From Rhodoferax sp. (lineage in GTDB: Bacteria; Pseudomonadota; Gammaproteobacteria; Burkholderiales; Burkholderiaceae_C), in assembly GCA_028292305.1 (NCBI GenBank), contig JAQGMQ010000222.1, forward strand, positions 1 through 10,451: a stretch of DNA of 10,451 nucleotides, written 5' to 3'. This document shows, in pieces, positions 5,710 to 10,451 of this stretch. The notes beneath the pieces were generated by a model. The model worked only from the letters and a program-made list of their open reading frames with translations. It was not told the DNA's origin and did no database searches. Each line of letters opens with the position of its first letter. Within the stretch, counting starts at the first letter, position 1. A program made the position numbers and the translations under genes.

Positions 5710-6441
5710 ATGCCTCCTTCTTCCGATATCGGCCTCATCGATGTGCCGAAATCGTGCGACATGCTCGCAGCCCGGCTCCGCAACCAGATTCTGTCGGGCG
5801 TCTATCTGGCCGGGGCGCAATTGCCCTCCGAACGCGAGCTGGTCGAGCAGACCGGCATCAGCCGCAACGCCGTGCGCGAAGGCCTGCGCATCCTGGAGGC
5901 CGAGGGCCTGGTGCAGACCCGGCTGGGCCGTTATGGCGGCTCCTTCGTGTGCCAGCCTTCCGACGAAATGTTCTCGCGCTACCTCAGGATCTATTCGGCG
6001 TCGCACAACATCTCGCTGCAATCGCTGGTGGAGGCGCGGCAGGCGCTGGAGCCGCAGGTCGCCATGCTGGCCGCATCGAACCGCACGGATGCCGACCTGA
6101 CCGCACTGCGCCGCAGCCTGACCGAGCTCGAACAGGCGGACGAGCCCGCGCCGTTTCTCGAGAAGAACATGCAGTGGCACCACGTGGTGGCCGACGCCAG
6201 CCAGAACAAATTGCTCAAGGTGTTCTTGACTTCGTTGTCGCGCCTGATCAACAACGTCTCCGGTGTCGAGGAATTCGCCTCTGCGAACGTGCGCAAGGAA
6301 ACCGGCCACGTCTATGGCCGCATCCTGCAGGCCATCCAGGAGCAGGACGTCGCAGCCGCCGGGCGGCGCATGACACGCCATGTGCAGGCCTATTCGCAAC
6401 AGGCGGCCAGCGCGCATCTGAAGCTGAACCGCAACCGCTGA
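5710..6441 (+). CDS. GntR-family transcriptional regulator, FadR subfamily (FCD domain)
   Basis: A 243-residue repressor-type protein. The N-terminal winged helix (about 12-80) contains LPSERELVEQTGISRNAVREGL, here written as the family motif PSER.L....G.SR..VREGLR.LE..GLV. The C-terminal FCD all-helical effector domain (about 107-230) keeps R110/E114 and the metal-site histidines H157, H200 and H224; the usual Asp four residues before H157 is N153, so metal binding may be altered. FCD regulators typically sense small carboxylates or acyl compounds and repress neighbouring catabolic or transport genes. The ATG at 5710 has no clear Shine-Dalgarno; a TTG at 5692 in the same frame is an alternative adding six residues. 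The gene is divergent from the crotonase and convergent with the liv operon, so control of either or both is plausible by inference. Confidence 0.92.
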   Translation: MPPSSDIGLIDVPKSCDMLAARLRNQILSGVYLAGAQLPSERELVEQTGISRNAVREGLRILEAEGLVQTRLGRYGGSFVCQPSDEMFSRYLRIYSASHNISLQSLVEARQALEPQVAMLAASNRTDADLTALRRSLTELEQADEPAPFLEKNMQWHHVVADASQNKLLKVFLTSLSRLINNVSGVEEFASANVRKETGHVYGRILQAIQEQDVAAAGRRMTRHVQAYSQQAASAHLKLNRNR

Positions 6442-6458
6442 TGGCCACGTCGGCGGCA

Positions 6459-6481
6459 GGCTGCCCAGGCCGGCCTCAGCC
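6459..6481. terminator. Weak inverted repeat between gntR and livF stops
   Basis: GGCTG-CCC-AGGCC faces GGCCT-CAGCC, giving 10 potential base pairs with a 3-nt bulge but almost no loop. It overlaps the livF stop codon and lies in the 34-bp gap between the two convergent genes. There is no T-run on either side. It may help end transcription from both directions, but evidence is slight. Confidence 0.2.
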
Positions 6482-7186
6482 CCCCAGATAGATCTGCTGC
6501 ACATGGCGGTCCGCCAGCAGGTCGGCGCTCTGGCCCACCAGCGACACGGCGCCGTTTTCCAGCACGTAGCCACGGTCGGAAATGCGCAGCGCCAGCTTCG
6601 CGTTCTGTTCGACCAGGATCACCGCGATGCCCTCGGCATGGATCAGCCGGACCAGCCGCGCCACCTCGTGGATCATCTTCGGCGCCAGGCCGAGCGTGGG
6701 CTCGTCCAGCAGCAGCAGGCGCGGCTGGCTCACCAGCGCGCGGGCGATCGCCACCATCTGCTGTTCGCCACCCGACAGGCTCGACGCGACCTGTTTGCCG
6801 CGCTCGGCCAGCTTGGGAAACATGTCGTAGAGCAGCGCCAGGCGGCGGCGGAAAACGCCGCGGTCCTTCAGCCGGTAGGCGCCCATGCGGATGTTCTCGA
6901 ACACCGTCATCTGCGGGAACAGCCGCCGGCCTTCCGGGCACAGCGTGATGCCCAACTCGAGCCGCTGATGCGGCTTCTGCGTGGCGATGTCCTGGCCGTC
7001 GAACACCACCCTGCCCTCGCGGCTGGCCACCAGCCCCACGATCGTCTTCAGCAGCGTCGACTTGCCCGCCCCGTTGGCGCCCAGCACCGCCACCACTTCA
7101 CCGGCCTGCACCTCGATGGACACGGCCTTCAGTGCCAGCACGTTGTCGTAGGCCGCCGTCAGCTGTTGCACCTCAAGCAAATTCAT
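6476..7186 (-). CDS. livF: Branched-chain amino acid-type ABC transporter, ATP-binding protein LivF
   Basis: A 236-residue ATPase, the usual LivF length. Walker A GANGAGKS is at 36-43, the ABC signature LSGGEQ at 137-142, and Walker B LLLLDEP with D161/E162. The switch position reads VILVEQN, with Q194 in place of His, which is typical of LivF proteins. Together with LivG it would power the LivH-LivM permease from the cytoplasmic face. The ATG at 7186 overlaps the livG stop by 14 nt and is preceded by GGGGGTGGA, a usable ribosome-binding site. It is the last gene of the operon. The family takes up branched-chain amino acids but also amides, urea and aromatic or branched carboxylates, so the substrate is open. 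Confidence 0.94.
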   Translation of the reverse strand: MNLLEVQQLTAAYDNVLALKAVSIEVQAGEVVAVLGANGAGKSTLLKTIVGLVASREGRVVFDGQDIATQKPHQRLELGITLCPEGRRLFPQMTVFENIRMGAYRLKDRGVFRRRLALLYDMFPKLAERGKQVASSLSGGEQQMVAIARALVSQPRLLLLDEPTLGLAPKMIHEVARLVRLIHAEGIAVILVEQNAKLALRISDRGYVLENGAVSLVGQSADLLADRHVQQIYLGG

Positions 7187-7943
7187 AGTCCACCCCCAGG
7201 TACGCGTCGATCACCGACGGGTCCGCCTGGATCACCGCCGGTGTGCCGATGGCGATCGGCCGGCCCTGGTTGATCACCAGAATCCGGTCGCAGATGCCTA
7301 TGATCAGGCGCATGTCGTGTTCGACGACCAGCACCTCCATCTGCCGTTCGTCGCGCATCCGGCGGATCAGCTCGGCGACGAGTTGTTTCTCCGACGGGTT
7401 GAGGCCGGCGGCGGGCTCGTCCATCAGCACCAGCTGGGGCAACTGCATCATGGCCATGCCGATGCCGAGGATCTTCTGCTGCCCATACGACAGCCCACCC
7501 GCACGGTTGTCAACAACGGCTGACAAGCCCGTGAACGCGGCCACCGCCTCGGCTTCGGCCGCCAGCCCATCCGCCTCGCGGCGCAGCCAGTGCCGCAGAT
7601 GCGCCAACGGGTCGTGCGAGCGCCGCAACACCCCGGCGCGGCGCAGGTTCTCGCGCACGGTTTCGGCCTTGAAGGCATGCACGGCCTGGAACGTGCGCGC
7701 CATGCCCAGCCTGGCGATGGCGTCGCTGCTTTTGCCGGTGACGTCGGCGCCGTCGTAGAACACCTGGCCGCCACTCGGCCGGTGGATGCCCGCGATCAGG
7801 TTGAACAGCGTGGTCTTGCCTGCGCCGTTGGGGCCGATGACCCCGAGGATCTCGCCCTGCTGCAGGCTGAACGACACATCGGCCACGGCCTGCAGGCCTC
7901 CGAAGCGCCGGCTGATGTTGCGCAACTCCATGCGGGCCGTCAT
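7173..7943 (-). CDS. livG: Branched-chain amino acid-type ABC transporter, ATP-binding protein LivG
   Basis: A 256-residue ATPase matching LivG in length and motifs: Walker A GPNGAGKT (37-44), the Q-loop region ARTFQ (82-86), the variant signature LSYGQQ (151-156), Walker B LVLMDEP (D175/E176) and H-loop H209 in VVEHDM. The LSYGQQ signature is normal for LivG, whose family reads L.YG.Q. The stretch after it (ILGIGMAMM) departs from the usual RRLEIARALA. The ATG at 7943 is chosen because it overlaps the livM stop as ATGA, a translational-coupling junction; the open frame continues upstream only as a shadow of livM. A second ATG at 7931 is possible. It works as the heterodimer partner of LivF. 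Confidence 0.94.
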   Translation of the reverse strand: MTARMELRNISRRFGGLQAVADVSFSLQQGEILGVIGPNGAGKTTLFNLIAGIHRPSGGQVFYDGADVTGKSSDAIARLGMARTFQAVHAFKAETVRENLRRAGVLRRSHDPLAHLRHWLRREADGLAAEAEAVAAFTGLSAVVDNRAGGLSYGQQKILGIGMAMMQLPQLVLMDEPAAGLNPSEKQLVAELIRRMRDERQMEVLVVEHDMRLIIGICDRILVINQGRPIAIGTPAVIQADPSVIDAYLGVDYEFA

Positions 7944-8860
7944 GCCGATGCCCCGCGCCAGCGCCCGACCAGCCCCACCAGGCCGTCGCGGCAAAACATC
8001 AGGAACCCCAGCAGGATGAGCCCGTAGGTCAGCAACTGGTATTCCTTGATGCCGCGCAGCACCTCGGGCAGCGGCACCACGATGAGCGCGCCGACGAGCG
8101 GGCCCCAGGGCGAAGCCACCCCACCGATGATGTTCATCACCACCAGGTCCACCGACAGCCCGAATCCGAAGGCGGACGGCGACAGGAAGCCCAGATGGTG
8201 GGCGTAGAGGCTGCCCGCGACACCGGCCAACCCGGCGCTGAGGCCGAACACCGCGGTGCGCCAGGCCAGGGCATTGGTGCCCAGCGAACGGCTCAGGTCT
8301 TCGTCTTCGTCGATGGCGCTCAGCACCACGCCAACCGATGAATTCAGGATGGCGCGCACCAGCAGCAACGTGGCCACGGCAAACGCCAGCACCAGCAGGT
8401 AATAGCTGGCCGGGTCGGTGATGCGCACGCCGAGGAACGAGAACTTGGGGATGCCGTTCAACCCGTTGTTGCCGCCGAACAGGCCGGTCCCTTCCTGGAA
8501 GATCAGGTTGACGATCTGCCCGAACGCATAGGTCAGCAAGACGAAGTAGACCCCCTTGACGCGCAGGAAGATGCGGCCGAACAAGACCGCCACGGCCGCG
8601 GTCAGGCAGGCGCTCAGCAGCAGCGCCACCACCGGCCCGACGCCCGCCCGCAAGGTCAGCAACGCCGACGTGTAGGCGCCCATGCCCATGAACGCACCGT
8701 GGGCCATCGACAGCTGGCCGATGCGCAGCATCAGGTTCATGCTGAGGGCCAGCATGGCCATGATGGCCAGCATCGTGGCCACGTGCAGCACATACCGGCC
8801 GCCGATGGCCCAGGGTGCGATGGCGGCGGCGGCAAGCGCCAGGTAGCCGATGCCGCGCAT
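7940..8860 (-). CDS. livM: Branched-chain amino acid-type ABC transporter, inner-membrane permease LivM
   Basis: A 306-residue polytopic membrane protein with about eight to ten hydrophobic segments. The LivM signature GQLSMAHGAFMGMGAYTSAL lies near residue 50-70, and the cytoplasmic coupling region includes VVLSAIDEDEDLSRSLG. It ends in a short basic tail. It forms the translocation channel with LivH. The ATG at 8860 shares one base with the livH stop (TGATG) and follows GGGAGG. The frame remains open further upstream through livH to 9766, but that part is out-of-frame livH sequence and not protein-like. The stop overlaps the livG start by 4 nt. Confidence 0.94.
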   Translation of the reverse strand: MRGIGYLALAAAAIAPWAIGGRYVLHVATMLAIMAMLALSMNLMLRIGQLSMAHGAFMGMGAYTSALLTLRAGVGPVVALLLSACLTAAVAVLFGRIFLRVKGVYFVLLTYAFGQIVNLIFQEGTGLFGGNNGLNGIPKFSFLGVRITDPASYYLLVLAFAVATLLLVRAILNSSVGVVLSAIDEDEDLSRSLGTNALAWRTAVFGLSAGLAGVAGSLYAHHLGFLSPSAFGFGLSVDLVVMNIIGGVASPWGPLVGALIVVPLPEVLRGIKEYQLLTYGLILLGFLMFCRDGLVGLVGRWRGASA

Positions 8861-9723
8861 CACCGCACCGCCCTCCCGAGCAGCCCGCTCGGGCGCACGA
8901 TGATGATCAGCAGCACCATCACGAACGATGCGATGAGGGCGATGGTGGAATTGAACAAGGTCGCAAAGACCGATTCCACCAGGCCGATGAGCAGGCCGCC
9001 GACCATGGCGCCGGGCACGCTGCCCAGGCCACCGAGAATGACCACCACGAAAGCCTTCAACAGGGGCAGCTCGCCCATGTAGGGGCCGATGGTGTAGATC
9101 GGCGCCATGAGTGCGCCGGCGACACCGGCCAGCCCGCTGCCGATGGCGAACGAGCCGAGGTAGATGCTGCCCGATTCGACGCCCATCAGGCTGGCCGTAT
9201 CGCGGTCCTGCGCCACCGCCTGCATCGCCAGGCCGAGGCGGGTGGTTTTCATGAAGAGATAGAAACCCGCCAGGGCCACCAGGGACACCAGCGACACCAG
9301 CCCGCGGTCCAGCGAGATGACGGCCTCGTGCAGGCGCCACACACCCGTGACCGGCCGCGGGATCGATTGTTCGGAAGGGCCGAACGCGATCAGCGCGATC
9401 GACTGCAGGATGATGGCCAGCGCCAGCGACATGATCATGCCGTTGAGCTCGCGGCCGACGAAGCGGCGGAACAGCAGGCGTTCCAGCAGCGCGCCCACCG
9501 CCGCCGTCACCAGTACCGCCAGCACCAGCGCCACGAAATAGTTGAGCCCCCACATGCCGTAGAACACCAGCATCGCGAAGCCGCTCACCATGTACAGCTC
9601 GCCGTGCGCAAAATTGACGATCCGCATGATGCCGAAAATCAGCGTGAACCCCAGCGCCATGATGATGTAGACGAAGCCGGACAACAGCCCGTTCACCAGC
9701 ATCTGCTCGATCATTGCGGTCAT
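8860..9723 (-). CDS. livH: Branched-chain amino acid-type ABC transporter, inner-membrane permease LivH
   Basis: A 287-residue hydrophobic protein, the normal LivH length. The N-terminal family signature is present (GLTLIFGIMRIVNFAHGELY, about 25-44), as is the ABC-coupling loop with MQAVAQDRDTASLMGV and the LGGLGSVPGAMVGGLLIGLVE block near the C-terminus. Around eight membrane helices are visible. It pairs with LivM. The ATG at 9723 is used; an in-frame ATG at 9714 is possible and neither has a strong Shine-Dalgarno (GGGACGA is the best candidate). It is separated from the substrate-binding gene by 76 nt, in contrast to the overlaps among livH, livM, livG and livF. Confidence 0.94.
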   Translation of the reverse strand: MTAMIEQMLVNGLLSGFVYIIMALGFTLIFGIMRIVNFAHGELYMVSGFAMLVFYGMWGLNYFVALVLAVLVTAAVGALLERLLFRRFVGRELNGMIMSLALAIILQSIALIAFGPSEQSIPRPVTGVWRLHEAVISLDRGLVSLVSLVALAGFYLFMKTTRLGLAMQAVAQDRDTASLMGVESGSIYLGSFAIGSGLAGVAGALMAPIYTIGPYMGELPLLKAFVVVILGGLGSVPGAMVGGLLIGLVESVFATLFNSTIALIASFVMVLLIIIVRPSGLLGRAVR

Positions 9724-9775
9724 GGCTGTCGTCCCGCTTTGGAGCAGCGGGCGCCAGCGGGCCCACCGCCGACGC

Positions 9776-9789
9776 GCCCGCGGCCGGGC
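9776..9789. other. Small GC-rich hairpin between substrate-binding gene and livH
   Basis: GCCCG-CGGC-CGGGC forms a perfect 5-bp stem with a 4-nt loop just downstream of the substrate-binding protein stop. There is no T-run, so it is more likely a transcript-stabilising or partial-attenuation structure than a terminator. Such gaps are common where a binding protein is expressed above its permease. In this GC range a stem this short can arise by chance. Confidence 0.2.
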
Positions 9790-9799
9790 AACCCCTGCG

Positions 9800-10451
9800 T
9801 CATTTGGTCTTGCCGATCACGACCGGTTCGCCGTTGCGGATGGCGCCGATGTAGTTGACGCTGTTGATCTGCGAATTCGAGCCATAAGTCTTCATGCCGT
9901 CGAGCGTCATCTCGTCGCCCTGCACCGACTTCATCGGCAAGGCGCGGCTGAACGCCGCGGCCACCTTGGCCGTGTCGTCCACGGTGCCGGCTTTCTGGAT
10001 CGCATTCAGCAGGACGTTGGCGCCGTCGTAGAAGGAAACAATGATTTCATTGGCATCCTGTCCGCGTGCTTTCTTGTAGGCGGCGGCCAGGCGCCGGTAG
10101 CCTTCGTTGGCCGGGTCCGCGTACAGCATGTTGATCGTGCCCTCGGCGGCCTTGACACCGGCGCCCGCGACGATTTCCTTCGGGCCGGCGCCGCCGGTCT
10201 TGGCGAACAACTTGTCATAACCCAGCTCCCGCGCCTGGCGAATGATCAGGCCGGCGGTGGCCGGCGACGTGCCGCCCAGTTCGATGATGTCGGGCTTCAT
10301 GGCCATGATCTTGGTCAGCATCGGCTGGAAATCCTTCTGGCTTCGCTCGAACAGATCCTGGCCCACCACCTCATAACCGTTGGCCTTGAAGATGCGGTCG
10401 TTGAGCTGGGTCTGGTCCCAGCCGGTTTCGTCGTTGGGGTTGACGATGACC
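9800..10451 (-). CDS. ABC transporter periplasmic substrate-binding protein, Leu/Ile/Val-binding-like (C-terminal part, 5' end outside window)
   Basis: The frame is open from the right edge to a TGA at 9800, giving the last 216 residues. The sequence fits the Peripla_BP_6 (LivJ/LivK-type) fold: NDETGWDQTQLNDRIFKANG..VVGQDLF, MKPDIIELGGTSPATAGLIIRQARELG, then the hinge and second-lobe segments INMLYADP and FYDGANVLLNAIQKAGTVD, ending GAIRNGEPVVIGKTK. In this family the protein captures the solute in the periplasm and delivers it to LivHM. The signal peptide and first-lobe ligand residues are outside the window, so the substrate is not determinable. A GTG at 10369 is internal, not a start. As the gene immediately upstream of livHMGF on the same strand, it most likely leads the transporter operon. 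Confidence 0.9.
   Translation of the reverse strand, partial: VIVNPNDETGWDQTQLNDRIFKANGYEVVGQDLFERSQKDFQPMLTKIMAMKPDIIELGGTSPATAGLIIRQARELGYDKLFAKTGGAGPKEIVAGAGVKAAEGTINMLYADPANEGYRRLAAAYKKARGQDANEIIVSFYDGANVLLNAIQKAGTVDDTAKVAAAFSRALPMKSVQGDEMTLDGMKTYGSNSQINSVNYIGAIRNGEPVVIGKTK

Noticed and set aside
8861..9766. Upstream extension of the livM frame making a 608-residue protein (a LivH-LivM-like fusion)
   Set aside because: The extra 302 residues are the wrong frame of livH, which is intact in its own frame. livM has a proper start at 8860 in a TGATG junction.

Overview
The window is about two-thirds GC throughout, with tightly packed, often overlapping genes. It carries a branched-chain-amino-acid-type ABC operon, a FadR-type GntR regulator and a hybrid two-component system. 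This combination suggests a chromosomal segment of a beta-proteobacterium, most likely Burkholderiales (Comamonadaceae-like); that is inferred from gene style and composition, not from a marker gene. No mobile element, CRISPR array, tRNA or rRNA is visible.

Region 1 (1-4241) is signalling. The last 66 codons of an EAL (cyclic-di-GMP phosphodiesterase-type) protein run in from the left on the + strand. Facing it on the - strand is a three-gene two-component cassette, in transcription order: a stand-alone receiver that lacks the phospho-acceptor Asp (3992-3630), a membrane-bound hybrid histidine kinase (3640-1088) and an OmpR/PhoB-family response regulator (984-256). The first two genes overlap by 11 nt. 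The upstream region (3993-4241) holds a perfect 14-bp palindrome, a near-copy of part of it 38 bp away, and helically phased GAAAC repeats.

Region 2 (4242-4801) holds a + strand hypothetical protein, divergent from the cassette. It has a proline-rich N-terminus built from four 21-bp/7-residue tandem repeats, then a conserved-looking domain ending in a segment resembling the MbcA/ParS/Xre toxin-binding domain. No toxin gene lies beside it. It converges on the next gene across a 25-bp inverted repeat that contains both stop codons.

Region 3 (4797-10451) looks like a catabolic and uptake module. A crotonase-fold enoyl-CoA hydratase/isomerase (-) is divergent from a FadR-subfamily GntR regulator (+), with two inverted repeats in the AT-rich 139-bp gap. 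Convergent with gntR is a livHMGF-type ABC transporter operon (-), preceded upstream by a periplasmic substrate-binding protein that runs off the right edge. The transporter genes overlap by 1 to 14 nt. The likely logic, by inference, is uptake of an amino acid or a small (aromatic or branched) carboxylate by the ABC system, CoA-linked processing by the crotonase, and control by an acid- or acyl-responsive GntR protein. The substrate cannot be read from the sequence.

The most unusual items are the phosphorylation-dead receiver at the head of the two-component operon, the repeat-rich control region beside it, and the orphan repeat-bearing hypothetical gene. I do not see clear evidence of a wholly new system.
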